Assembly: GCA_902589315.1 (NCBI GenBank)
Contig: CACISK010000004.1
Coordinates: 1 to 64,000, forward strand
From: an uncultured Pelagibacteraceae bacterium
GTDB taxonomy: Bacteria; Pseudomonadota; Alphaproteobacteria; Pelagibacterales; Pelagibacteraceae
Reading direction: 5' to 3'
Length of the DNA: 64,000 nucleotides
Position numbers and translations under genes: made by a program. Under the pieces are notes generated by a model, which saw only the letters and a list, made by a program, of their open reading frames with translations, made no database searches and was not told the origin of the DNA. Shown here piece by piece: positions 1-8,332 of the stretch; the stretch's first letter is position 1, and every line of letters starts with the position of its first letter.

Positions 1-1
1 T

Positions 2-760
2 TTCCATAAAGACAGAGGACTGAATGACTCTTGTTTAGAACGAGCAAAAGCAGCAAAATTTGATGTGATGGCTTTAACTGTTGATACAATAACAGGAGGA
101 AATCGTGAAAGAGATTTAAGAACTGGATTTACATCACCTCCAAAACTAACACTTTCGAGTTTGTTTAGTTTTGCCACAAAACCAATGTGGGGGATAAATT
201 ATTTAACCAAAGGAAAATTTGAACTACCACACCTTCAAGACTTCGTTAAAGAAGGCACTGACACAAATACTTCAATTGGTAATTATTTTTCTACTATGTT
301 AGATCAATCTATGAACTGGGACGATGCTGAAAAATTGTGCTCTCAGTGGGGTGGCCATTTCGCGCTTAAGGGAGTTATGAGTGTTGAAGATGCTAAAAGA
401 GCGGTTGATATCGGATGCACAGGTATAATGGTATCAAATCATGGAGGAAGACAACTTGATGGATCTAGATCACCTTTTGATCAATTAGCTGAAATTGTTG
501 ATGCAGTTGGTGATAAGTTAGATGTAATTTGTGAAGGTGGATTTCAAAGAGGAACTCATATGATAAAAGCTTTATCTATGGGTGCAAAAGCATGTGCTGG
601 TGGAAGATTATATCTTTATGCTTTAGCTGCAGCAGGTCAAGAAGGTGTTGAGAGAGCACTTAACTTATATAAAACTGAATTAGTAAGAGACATGAAATTA
701 ATGGGCTGTACAAAGATCAGTGATCTAAATCGAAACAATTTAAGATTCCGAAATGCATGA
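2..760 (+). CDS. FMN-dependent 2-hydroxyacid dehydrogenase, 5'-truncated paralogue
   Basis: The C-terminal two thirds of an L-lactate dehydrogenase / glycolate oxidase family protein; the reading frame is open to the left edge, so the N-terminus lies outside the window. The visible part starts with FHKD, matching the region just after the QLY motif of its downstream neighbour. It keeps the TVD aspartate, the RDLRTGF segment and the SNHGGRQLDG active-site motif with the base His and the substrate Arg. The flavin-phosphate loop is unusual: the family DGGVRRG is here EGGFQRG, while the later GR pair is kept. It would oxidise a 2-hydroxyacid to a 2-oxoacid, but the exact substrate cannot be read from sequence. 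Its stop overlaps the start of the next gene (ATGA), and the two share a 33-base identical block, so they are tandem paralogues. An internal ATG at 65 is not the true start, because homology continues upstream of it. Confidence 0.88.
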   Translation, partial: FHKDRGLNDSCLERAKAAKFDVMALTVDTITGGNRERDLRTGFTSPPKLTLSSLFSFATKPMWGINYLTKGKFELPHLQDFVKEGTDTNTSIGNYFSTMLDQSMNWDDAEKLCSQWGGHFALKGVMSVEDAKRAVDIGCTGIMVSNHGGRQLDGSRSPFDQLAEIVDAVGDKLDVICEGGFQRGTHMIKALSMGAKACAGGRLYLYALAAAGQEGVERALNLYKTELVRDMKLMGCTKISDLNRNNLRFRNA

Positions 761-1908
761 GCCTGAAAAGTTGTTACAATTTTGAGGATTTTAGAAAGTT
801 AGCTAAAAAAAGATTACCAGCTCCGATTTTTCATTACATTGATGGTGGTGCAGACGATGAAACCACTTTAAAAAGAAATACAAATTCATTTGATGATTGT
901 GACTTAATCCCCAATATTCTTAGAAGTGTGGGAGAACCAGATCTATCAACCATAGTTTTTGGTAGAAAAATTGATATGCCAATTTTTTTATCTCCAACTG
1001 CTATGCAAAGTTTATATCATCCTGACGGAGACAAAGCTTCAGCTAGAGCTGCAGAAAAATTTGGTACCATGTATAGCATGTCGACAATGGCATCATTTTC
1101 CATTGAAGAAATTGCTAACATATCAAGTGGACCAAAATTATTTCAGCTTTATATCCATAAAGATAAATCATTTACTGATGATTTGATTGATAGGTGTAAA
1201 AGAGCAAACTTTGATGGTTTGTGTTTAACAGTTGATACTTTGGTTGCCGGTAATAGAGAAAGAGATCATAGAACTGGTTTTACAACTCCTCCTAAATTTA
1301 CATTAGAAAGTATAATGAATTTCGCAATAAAACCAGGGTGGTTATTCAGATATTTTACGAATAAGAAATTTGAACTTGCAAATATTAAACACAAAACTGA
1401 CAAGGGAACCAGTATAACTAAATCAGTTATAGATTATGTTAATGAACAGTATGATCCTAATATGAATTGGGATGATGCAGAATACTGTATAAAAAAATGG
1501 GACGGACCTTTTGCATTGAAGGGTGTAATGTCTGTAGAGGATGCAAAGAGAGCAGTTGATATTGGTTGTACAGCAATAATAATATCTAATCATGGAGGAA
1601 GACAACTTGATGGATCTAGAACTCCATTTGATCAACTAAAAGCTATTTCTGATGCTGTGGGTGATAAGGTTGAGATAATCTTAGATGGAGGTGTTAGACG
1701 GGGAACTCATGTTCTAAAGGCTTTAGCTGCAGGCGCAACTGCTTGTAGTTTTGGTAAAGCTTTTTTATTCAGCTTAGGAGCGGGTGGACAGCAAGGAGTA
1801 GAGAGGCTGCTTCAAAATATGCACGATGAAATTAGAAGAAATATGATCCTAATGGGCTGCAAAAGTGTAAAAGAGTTAGATAGATCAAAGATAATTTACC
1901 GTTATTAA
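757..1908 (+). CDS. lldD: FMN-dependent 2-hydroxyacid (L-lactate-type) dehydrogenase
   Basis: A full-length 383-residue member of the FMN alpha-hydroxyacid dehydrogenase family (typical 350-400 residues). These enzymes oxidise L-2-hydroxyacids such as lactate or glycolate to 2-oxoacids and pass electrons to quinone or oxygen. All expected catalytic residues are visible: Tyr27 in FHYIDGG, the Tyr of QLYIHKD, the Asp of LTVDT, and His279 and Arg282 in SNHGGRQLDG. The flavin-phosphate loop DGGVRRG is intact, although the later GR pair reads GK. Its start overlaps the stop of the upstream paralogue by four bases, so the pair is translationally coupled. Nearby GlcD-like and D-2-hydroxyacid dehydrogenase genes support a role in hydroxyacid use. 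The family call is secure; lactate as substrate is inference. Confidence 0.9.
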   Translation: MSLKSCYNFEDFRKLAKKRLPAPIFHYIDGGADDETTLKRNTNSFDDCDLIPNILRSVGEPDLSTIVFGRKIDMPIFLSPTAMQSLYHPDGDKASARAAEKFGTMYSMSTMASFSIEEIANISSGPKLFQLYIHKDKSFTDDLIDRCKRANFDGLCLTVDTLVAGNRERDHRTGFTTPPKFTLESIMNFAIKPGWLFRYFTNKKFELANIKHKTDKGTSITKSVIDYVNEQYDPNMNWDDAEYCIKKWDGPFALKGVMSVEDAKRAVDIGCTAIIISNHGGRQLDGSRTPFDQLKAISDAVGDKVEIILDGGVRRGTHVLKALAAGATACSFGKAFLFSLGAGGQQGVERLLQNMHDEIRRNMILMGCKSVKELDRSKIIYRY

Positions 1909-1997
1909 ATATTTTTTATAAATAAATTTTATTATTATTTTCACTCTAAATAAATAGACATGAAGTTGCTTTTCAGTTAGTTTGTCGACGAAAAATT

Positions 1998-3167
1998 ATG
2001 ATTGAACTATCAAAAGCTTTAGACCGTTTAGGAACTGAAAGTGCATTTTCTGTTTTAGCAGAGGCAAAAAAATTAGAAGCACAAGGTAAACCTATGATCC
2101 ATTTAGGTCTAGGACAACCTGACTTTAAAACTCCAAAACATGTAGTCGAAGCTGCAAAAAAAGCTTTAGATGATGGTCATCATGGTTATGTATTATCAAA
2201 TGGTATTCCAGAATGTCGTGAAGCTGTAGCTAGATGGGTAAAGAGACTTTACAGTACAGATATTGATCCAAATAGAGTTTTAATAATGCCAGGTGGTAAA
2301 CCTACAATGTATTATGCAATCACTTGTTTTGGTGAACCGGGTGCTGAAATAATTCATCCAACGCCAGCCTTTCCAATTTATGAATCAATGATTAACTATT
2401 CTGGAGCAAAAGCTGTTCCTTATGACTTAACTGAGGATAAAGATTTAAAATTTGATCCAGATAAACTTTTATCTTTAATAACTGATAAAACTAGACTTTT
2501 AATTTTAATAAACCCTAATAACCCAACTGGAAGTTTTGTTGAAAAACCTGCGATAGATTACTTAGCAAAAGAATTAGAAAAACATCCTCACGTAACAATT
2601 TTAAGTGATGAAATTTATAGTAGACAAGTTTTTGACTATAAAGAAATGCCAACTTTTTTTAATTACCCAAACTTAAGAGATAGATTAATTGTTCTTGAGG
2701 GTTGGAGTAAAGCATATTCTATGACTGGATGGAGACTTGGATGGAGTTTTTGGCCAGAACATTTAGTTGAGCATGTAAACAAACTTTTGATTAATAGTGT
2801 ATCATGTGTAAATGCTGCAGCTCAATATGCAGGTATTGCTGCATTAGACGGCCCAGAGGATTCAATCAAAGATATGCTTGATAAGTTTACACTAAGAAGA
2901 AATTTAATTCATAAAGGATTAAATGATTTACCAGGAGTTGAGTGTAGTTTGCCGGGAGGAGCTTTTTATGCTTTTCCAAATATAAAAGGTACTGGCATGA
3001 ATGGATCTGAGTTTTGCAAAAAAGCAATGCATGAAGCTGGAGTTGCGATTGTTCCTGGCACTGCATTTGGTAAAACTTGTAATGATTACGTTAGATTTAG
3101 TTTTGCCGCATCTAGAGATAATATAATGCAAGCCTTAGAAAACATAGGCAAGATGCTTTCTAAATAA
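1998..3167 (+). CDS. Pyridoxal-phosphate aminotransferase, class I/II
   Basis: 389 residues, the usual length for fold-type I aspartate/aromatic aminotransferases. The PLP lysine is Lys238 in the motif SKAYSMTGWRLGW. The NPNNPTG motif (cofactor and substrate contact) and SDEIYSR (Asp and Tyr contacting the PLP ring) are also present. It would transfer an amino group between an amino acid and a 2-oxoacid in the cytoplasm. Being placed among enzymes that make and reduce 2-oxoacids, it may link hydroxyacid oxidation with amino-acid synthesis, but that is only context. An 89-base AT-rich gap separates it from the upstream dehydrogenase and a 37-base gap from the downstream FAD oxidase. The exact amino donor cannot be told from sequence. 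Confidence 0.87.
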   Translation: MIELSKALDRLGTESAFSVLAEAKKLEAQGKPMIHLGLGQPDFKTPKHVVEAAKKALDDGHHGYVLSNGIPECREAVARWVKRLYSTDIDPNRVLIMPGGKPTMYYAITCFGEPGAEIIHPTPAFPIYESMINYSGAKAVPYDLTEDKDLKFDPDKLLSLITDKTRLLILINPNNPTGSFVEKPAIDYLAKELEKHPHVTILSDEIYSRQVFDYKEMPTFFNYPNLRDRLIVLEGWSKAYSMTGWRLGWSFWPEHLVEHVNKLLINSVSCVNAAAQYAGIAALDGPEDSIKDMLDKFTLRRNLIHKGLNDLPGVECSLPGGAFYAFPNIKGTGMNGSEFCKKAMHEAGVAIVPGTAFGKTCNDYVRFSFAASRDNIMQALENIGKMLSK

Positions 3168-3204
3168 ACTGTATTTTTAACTAATATTTTTGTATTATTA
3201 ACTA

Positions 3205-4578
3205 ATGAATGAAACTGTCCAAGCAGAATTAAAAAAGATATTTAACGGGAGATTTTCCACATCCGAGTCTACTCGTGCAAATTATGCAAGAGGAGAAGAT
3301 ACTTATAATCCAATATTATCGAAGGCAGTTGTATTTCCAGAAACTAATGAAGAAGTTTCAAAAATCTTAAAAATTTGTAACGAGCACAAAATTCCTGTCG
3401 TCCCGTTTGGAACCGGCACCTCTCTTGAAGGTCATGTTGTTGGAAATCAAAATGGTATTACAATTTCTCTAGAAAAAATGAATAAAGTTTTAAGCGTAAA
3501 CGCTGAGGATTTTGACTGCAGAGTACAAGCAAATGTAACAAGAAAGCAATTAAATGAATACTTAAGAGAAGATGGTGTATTTTTTCCAATAGATCCTGGT
3601 GCGGATGCTGCACTCGGTGGAATGGCATCTACTTCAGCTTCAGGAACAATGGCAGTTAAATATGGAACAATGAGAACAGTTATTTCTGGTTTAACAGTTG
3701 TTTTACCAAATGGAGACATAATTAAAACCGGTGCAAGAACTAAAAAAACTTCTGCGGGATATAACTTAACTAATTTGTTTATTGGATCTGAGGGAACATT
3801 GGGAATTATTACAGAAGTCCAATTAAGATTATCACCAATACCTGAGAGCATAATGAGTGCAGTCTGCTATTTTCCAGATTTAGACTCAGCAGTAAAGACT
3901 GCGCAAGAAGTTATTCAGTATGGTGTTCCAATTGCAAGAATTGAAATGTTAAACAAAGATCAAATGGAAATTAGCATTAAATATTCAAAGTTAGAAAACA
4001 TCAAAGCATCGCCAACTTTATTCTTCGAATTCCATGGTAGTGAGCTTACCAATAACGAGTCTATAAAAATTGTAGAAGAATTATCAAAAAATAATGGTGG
4101 AAGTGATTTTCAATGGGCATCTTCTCCCGAAGAACAAAAAATACTATGGAAAGCAAGGCATGATGTTTATTATTCAGTAAAAGCTTTAGGTCATGATATG
4201 AAAGTGTACTCCACAGATGTTTGTGTACCTATTTCAAAGTTAGTGGAGTGTATTTCCTGGGCGGAAAAAGAAGTCAAGAAGTTAGGTCTAACTGCACCAA
4301 TGGTTGGTCATGTTGGAGATGGAAATTTTCACTCTATAATATTGTATGATCCAGATGATGAAGAAAAACAAAAAAAAATACGACAGTACAGCGATGATCT
4401 AATTAACAAGGCTTTAGAGTTAGAGGGAACAATTACAGGAGAACATGGAATTGGTCTCCAAAAAAAACATTACTTATTAAGAGAGCATCCAGATAATTTG
4501 CCAGTGATGAAAGCTATTAAAAGAAGTATTGATGTAAACAATATCATGAATCCTGGTAAAGTTTTTGATCTAAATTAA
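3205..4578 (+). CDS. FAD-linked 2-hydroxyacid oxidase, GlcD / D-lactate dehydrogenase type
   Basis: 457 residues with the FAD_binding_4 (PCMH-type) domain followed by the GlcD/Dld C-terminal FAD-linked oxidase domain. The FAD pyrophosphate loop reads VPFGTGTSLEGHVVG, and a second flavin segment reads GSEGTLGIITEVQLRL. The C-terminal histidine-bearing motifs VGHVGDGNFHS and GEHGIGLQKK are typical of glycolate oxidase GlcD and cytochrome D-lactate dehydrogenases. It would oxidise D-lactate, glycolate or a related D-2-hydroxyacid and deliver electrons to the respiratory chain. No GlcE or GlcF partner lies beside it, which favours a single-subunit D-lactate/D-2-hydroxyacid dehydrogenase over a GlcDEF complex. 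It is followed after 11 bases by a hydroxyacid reductase and is probably co-transcribed with it. Confidence 0.86.
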   Translation: MNETVQAELKKIFNGRFSTSESTRANYARGEDTYNPILSKAVVFPETNEEVSKILKICNEHKIPVVPFGTGTSLEGHVVGNQNGITISLEKMNKVLSVNAEDFDCRVQANVTRKQLNEYLREDGVFFPIDPGADAALGGMASTSASGTMAVKYGTMRTVISGLTVVLPNGDIIKTGARTKKTSAGYNLTNLFIGSEGTLGIITEVQLRLSPIPESIMSAVCYFPDLDSAVKTAQEVIQYGVPIARIEMLNKDQMEISIKYSKLENIKASPTLFFEFHGSELTNNESIKIVEELSKNNGGSDFQWASSPEEQKILWKARHDVYYSVKALGHDMKVYSTDVCVPISKLVECISWAEKEVKKLGLTAPMVGHVGDGNFHSIILYDPDDEEKQKKIRQYSDDLINKALELEGTITGEHGIGLQKKHYLLREHPDNLPVMKAIKRSIDVNNIMNPGKVFDLN

Positions 4579-4589
4579 TCCAAAACAAA

Positions 4590-5543
4590 ATGAAAAAAAT
4601 TTTAATCACGAGAAGGCTTTTAAGATCTTGTGAGGATAAAGCTAAAGAATTATTTGATGCTAATTTTAATTTAAATGATGAACTCTACTCTCAAAAAAAG
4701 CTAATAGAGATGAGTGCAGGCTGTGATGGTATTTTATCAGCTCTAACAGATAAGTTAGATACAGAAACAATTAGTCAATTACCTGATAGTGTTAAAATTA
4801 TATCAAATTTTGCTGTAGGTTTTGGAAATATAGATTTAGAAGCCGCAAAGAAAAGAGGGATCGCAGTTACGAACACTCCGGATGTTTTAACCGATGCAAC
4901 AGCTGAAATAGGAATGCTGTTAATATTAGGTGCTTGTAGACGAGCTGCTGAAGGTATCGAAAGTGCTAGAGATGGTGGATGGAAGTGGTCTGCAGATTAC
5001 TTAATTGGAAAGCAATTAACAGGTGCCAGATTAGGAATACTTGGTATGGGAAGAATTGGACAAAAAATCGCTAAGGTTGCTAAATCTTTAGGAATGATCA
5101 TTCATTATCATAATAGATCTAAGTTAAGTGAAGAAAAAGAAAACGGAGCTACTTACCATGATAATTTAAAAGACTTACTTTCAGTATCAGATGTATTGTC
5201 TGTTTGCTGTCCAGCCTCAAAAGAAACAGTTGATATGATCAACAAAGATACAATTGAATATTTACCTAAAGGAGCAATTGTTACAAACGTTGCAAGAGGA
5301 GATATAATTGAAGATGAAGCTTTAATAGATGCCTTAGAAAGAAGAAAAGTTTATGCAGTTGGGTTAGATGTTTACAAGAATGAGCCAAATTTAAATCCTG
5401 GATATCTTAAACATAAAAGCGCTTTTATTCTTCCCCACTTAGGTAGCGCAACTAAAGAAACTAGAACTGCAATGGCTAATTTAGCAATAGATAATATCGA
5501 TGAGTTTTTTAAAACAGGCAGGTGCAAAAACAAAGTTAATTAA
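4590..5543 (+). CDS. D-isomer-specific 2-hydroxyacid dehydrogenase (glyoxylate/hydroxypyruvate reductase type)
   Basis: 317 residues, normal for the family. The Rossmann dinucleotide motif GMGRIGQKIAKVAKSLGM lies near the middle. The catalytic triad can be recognised: Arg in TNVARGD, Glu in KNEPNLNP and His in LPHLGSATKE. The N-terminal half also carries NFAVGFGNIDLEAAKKRGI, characteristic of the GyaR/GhrB-like glyoxylate reductases. It would interconvert a 2-oxoacid (glyoxylate, hydroxypyruvate or similar) and the D-hydroxyacid with NAD(P)H in the cytoplasm. It follows the GlcD-like oxidase after only 11 bases, suggesting a paired function in hydroxyacid metabolism. NADH versus NADPH preference and the exact acid are not settled here. 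Confidence 0.88.
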   Translation: MKKILITRRLLRSCEDKAKELFDANFNLNDELYSQKKLIEMSAGCDGILSALTDKLDTETISQLPDSVKIISNFAVGFGNIDLEAAKKRGIAVTNTPDVLTDATAEIGMLLILGACRRAAEGIESARDGGWKWSADYLIGKQLTGARLGILGMGRIGQKIAKVAKSLGMIIHYHNRSKLSEEKENGATYHDNLKDLLSVSDVLSVCCPASKETVDMINKDTIEYLPKGAIVTNVARGDIIEDEALIDALERRKVYAVGLDVYKNEPNLNPGYLKHKSAFILPHLGSATKETRTAMANLAIDNIDEFFKTGRCKNKVN

Positions 5544-5649
5544 CAATCTCAAGTTGTAATTTGCTATTTAAAATTATTCTAACTTTCTAGACATATTTTT
5601 TATTTCAATTTAAGATTTGTTTATAAAAAAAAATTTAGAGAGGAAAATA

Positions 5650-6711
5650 ATGAAAGCACAGGTTTTACATAAGTATGACCCAGAAATGAAAGCAGATGTT
5701 TGGGTCACAGGTGAAGAGTTACCAAATCCTAAAATTGAGAAAGCAAGCGATGTCATTGTTAAAATTGGAGCTGCAGGTGTTTGTAGAACTGATTTGCATA
5801 TTATTGAAGGAGTTTGGAAGCACATCACAGATCAAAATAACGATCTATTGCCTATGGTTATGGGACATGAGAACGCTGGATGGATAGAGGAAGTTGGTAA
5901 AGATGTTACAGGATTTAAAAAAGGTGATGCAGTTATTTTACACCCTAAAGTTTCTGGCACAGGAGGAACATGCTTGGATTGTAGAAGAGGAAACGATATG
6001 CATGCTGAAGATCCAATTTTTGCAGGTTTGAATGTTAAACACGGAGGGTATTCAGAATTACTTCAAACTAGTGTTAGAAATTTAATAAAAATTCCAAAAG
6101 TTTTAGGTCCAATAGATGTTGCACCATTTTCGGACGCAGGCTTAACTGCTTACAGAGTTGTTAAAAAAGCTACAAGACACCTTTTGCCAGGAGAAAATTG
6201 TGTAATCATAGGTGCTGGTGGATTAGGACATATAGCAATTCAATGTATGAAAGCAATGTGTGCTGCAAATATTATTGTTGTTGAAAAAGCAAAAGCACCT
6301 TTAGATCATGCAATGGAGCTCGGAGCTGACCACGGTGTTTTAATTGATGGTAATGAAATTGAAAAAGTAAAAGAACTTACAAAAGGTAAAGGAGCAGAGG
6401 CTGTTATTGATTTTGTTGGTGAAAAGGGTTCTACGCCAATGGGAATTAAGATGACAAAAGCAACTGGGACTTTTTACATTGTAGGTTACGGAGAAGAGAT
6501 AAGAGTTTTGGCAATCGATATGATTGATCAAGAAAAAAGTATAGTTGGAAGCTTAGTAGGTACGTGGGCTGAATTATATGAATTAATGGAACTAGCTGAT
6601 AAAGGTTTAGTAAAACTTTCAATGAAAGAATACAAACTTGAAGAAGCTAATAAAGCACTACACGATTTAAATGATGGTAAGATTAAAGGTCGTGCAGTGT
6701 TAGTTCCATAA
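5650..6711 (+). CDS. Zinc-dependent (medium-chain) alcohol dehydrogenase
   Basis: 353 residues from the ATG at 5650, chosen because AGAGAGG lies about seven bases upstream; a longer in-frame start at 5617 adds a poor lysine-rich leader and no good ribosome site. It is a GroES-like plus Rossmann zinc alcohol dehydrogenase. The catalytic zinc region reads GVCRTDLH and MGHENAG, and the NAD-binding glycine motif is GAGGLGHIAIQCMKA. The structural zinc lobe is degenerate: only two of the usual four cysteines remain in TGGTCLDCRRGNDMHAED. It would oxidise an alcohol or polyol to the carbonyl with NAD(P). It sits 24 bases before an ABC importer, which suggests it acts on the imported compound. A 106-base AT-rich gap upstream may hold a promoter, but no clear one was seen. 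Confidence 0.88.
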   Translation: MKAQVLHKYDPEMKADVWVTGEELPNPKIEKASDVIVKIGAAGVCRTDLHIIEGVWKHITDQNNDLLPMVMGHENAGWIEEVGKDVTGFKKGDAVILHPKVSGTGGTCLDCRRGNDMHAEDPIFAGLNVKHGGYSELLQTSVRNLIKIPKVLGPIDVAPFSDAGLTAYRVVKKATRHLLPGENCVIIGAGGLGHIAIQCMKAMCAANIIVVEKAKAPLDHAMELGADHGVLIDGNEIEKVKELTKGKGAEAVIDFVGEKGSTPMGIKMTKATGTFYIVGYGEEIRVLAIDMIDQEKSIVGSLVGTWAELYELMELADKGLVKLSMKEYKLEEANKALHDLNDGKIKGRAVLVP

Positions 6712-6735
6712 TTAACAACAAAGAGAGGAAAAAAG

Positions 6736-8271
6736 ATGAAGACAATAAAAACTTGCGTAACCGCTCTAATATCAGCTTTGTTGGTATTTAGTCCTGTTGC
6801 GTATGCTGATAAGTGGAGTGATCAGTTTCCACATATCAAAGCAACTGGGGATATTCCTGGTGATTGTTCTTACGAGTCTATGTCTAAGAAAAACTATAAA
6901 GGCAAGACGCTTAAGATTAATACACATGCTGTACCGGTCATGGGAGAGCCAACAGCTCTACACGCTGAGCAGTTCGCTAAACTTACTGGAGCAAAAGTTG
7001 ATGTTACTCATACACCAGCAGGTGACTTGTATGCGAAAGCAATGGTACCATTTCAAGCTGGACAAGCTCCATATGATATCGTTTTTGGATTTTCAAACTT
7101 CATTAACGATTGGAGAAGATACTTAGAGCCAGTTCCAAAAAAATACGTTGAGATGAAACAAATGAAAGACGTTACTCCATCGCATATTGGTGTAGCATCT
7201 TGGGATGGTGTTATGTATCAGTTTCCGGTTGATGGGGACAGACATTATCTAAAATATAGAAAAGATGTAATTGATAATCCTGAGTACCAAAAACAATATA
7301 AGGAAGCTACTGGTAAAGAGTTAAAGGTACCAACAACTTGGAAAGAGTACGGAGAAATGGCCGCTTATTTCAATGGATGGGATTGGGATGGTGATGGCGA
7401 GAAAGAATATGGATCAGCAGAAGTTATGAAAAAAGATGACCTAATGTATGCTGCTTTCTATTCAAGATCTGCTGCTTATTCTAAAAATCCAAAAACACCT
7501 GGTGGTTTTTTCTTTGATTTAGAAACTATGGAACCACTAATTAATAATCCAGGTTTTGTTGAAGCATTAACAGATTGGGTTGCTGCAACTAAATATGTTC
7601 CTCCAGGAGGAATAAATTTTGGTTTAGGTGATGAAATTGGATCATTTGGTGGAGGACAAACTCTGTTTAGTTTTTCATGGGATGATGCATTTGTTGCTGC
7701 CATGCAACCAGATAGTCCAATAAACAATAAAGTTGGTGCTGCACAGTTACCAGGAGCAACAAAAGTTTGGAATAGAAAAACTAACTCTTGGGATGAAGGC
7801 TTTAACCAAGCTCCTTTCTTCGTATGGGGATGGGCAGTTGGAGTAGCTAAGAAAAGTAAAGAGAAAGAAATGGCTTTCGATTATCTATGTTTCTTTGCTA
7901 ACGAAGCTAATCACCAAGCAGACATTGGAATTGGTAGATTTGGTGTAAACCCATTTAGAAATGACGACTTTAAAGTTGACGTATGGACACAAATTGGTTG
8001 GGATAAAGATATTGCTCAATCATATGTTGATACTCTAGCTCAAATGGAACAAAGTAAAAATAGAGTATTCCCATTAAGAGTTCCTGGAACTTTTGAGTTT
8101 AACGCTGCATTGGCTACTGCTGCTGCAAAAGCATTAGCTGGTCAATTATCTCCACAAGCTGCCTTAGACGAAGCTGCTAAACAGTGGAATGATATACTTA
8201 ACAGAGTAGGAAAAGATAATGTAAGAAAAGCCTATGCTGTTGGTGTAGCAATGGAAGATAATAAGCAATAA
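6736..8271 (+). CDS. ABC transporter substrate-binding protein (carbohydrate/polyol family 1)
   Basis: 511 residues with a clear Sec signal peptide: KTIKTC, a hydrophobic stretch, then a cleavage-like VAYA/DKW at about residue 24. The mature protein is a family 1 extracellular solute-binding protein, as seen in sugar, glycerol and glycerol-phosphate ABC importers; it includes the DGDGEKEYGS segment that resembles a calcium-type loop. It would capture solute in the periplasm and deliver it to the permeases at 8333 and 9202. A strong AGAGAGG ribosome site precedes the ATG. The gene is followed by a perfect 10-bp hairpin before the permeases, an arrangement expected to give excess binding protein. 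The neighbouring alcohol dehydrogenase and the GlpS/GlpT-like ATPases make a polyol or hydroxylated small substrate plausible, but this is not proven. Confidence 0.86.
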   Translation: MKTIKTCVTALISALLVFSPVAYADKWSDQFPHIKATGDIPGDCSYESMSKKNYKGKTLKINTHAVPVMGEPTALHAEQFAKLTGAKVDVTHTPAGDLYAKAMVPFQAGQAPYDIVFGFSNFINDWRRYLEPVPKKYVEMKQMKDVTPSHIGVASWDGVMYQFPVDGDRHYLKYRKDVIDNPEYQKQYKEATGKELKVPTTWKEYGEMAAYFNGWDWDGDGEKEYGSAEVMKKDDLMYAAFYSRSAAYSKNPKTPGGFFFDLETMEPLINNPGFVEALTDWVAATKYVPPGGINFGLGDEIGSFGGGQTLFSFSWDDAFVAAMQPDSPINNKVGAAQLPGATKVWNRKTNSWDEGFNQAPFFVWGWAVGVAKKSKEKEMAFDYLCFFANEANHQADIGIGRFGVNPFRNDDFKVDVWTQIGWDKDIAQSYVDTLAQMEQSKNRVFPLRVPGTFEFNAALATAAAKALAGQLSPQAALDEAAKQWNDILNRVGKDNVRKAYAVGVAMEDNKQ

Positions 8272-8283
8272 TTTTGTAAAACT

Positions 8284-8311
8284 TGTGGCCGTTTTTTAAC
8301 GGCCACATTTT
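8284..8311 (+). terminator. GC-rich hairpin between binding-protein and permease genes
   Basis: A perfect 10-bp inverted repeat (TGTGGCCGTT at 8284-8293 and its complement at 8298-8307) with a TTTT loop, followed by TTTT. It is one of the few GC-rich patches outside genes. Standing just 12 bases after the binding-protein stop and 25 before the permease start, it probably acts as a partial terminator or as a 3'-end stabiliser of the binding-protein mRNA. The run of T after the stem is short, so read-through into the permeases is likely. Confidence 0.7.
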
Positions 8312-8332
8312 AAAATAATCCAAAAAAAAATT

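Noticed and set aside
3447..3851. 134-codon open frame on the minus strand
   Set aside because: Antisense to the GlcD-like oxidase, whose motifs are intact across the same stretch.
5617..5649. Earlier start of the alcohol dehydrogenase
   Set aside because: The added residues are lysine/phenylalanine from AT-rich leader, while AGAGAGG lies just before the ATG at 5650 and the protein then starts like its family.
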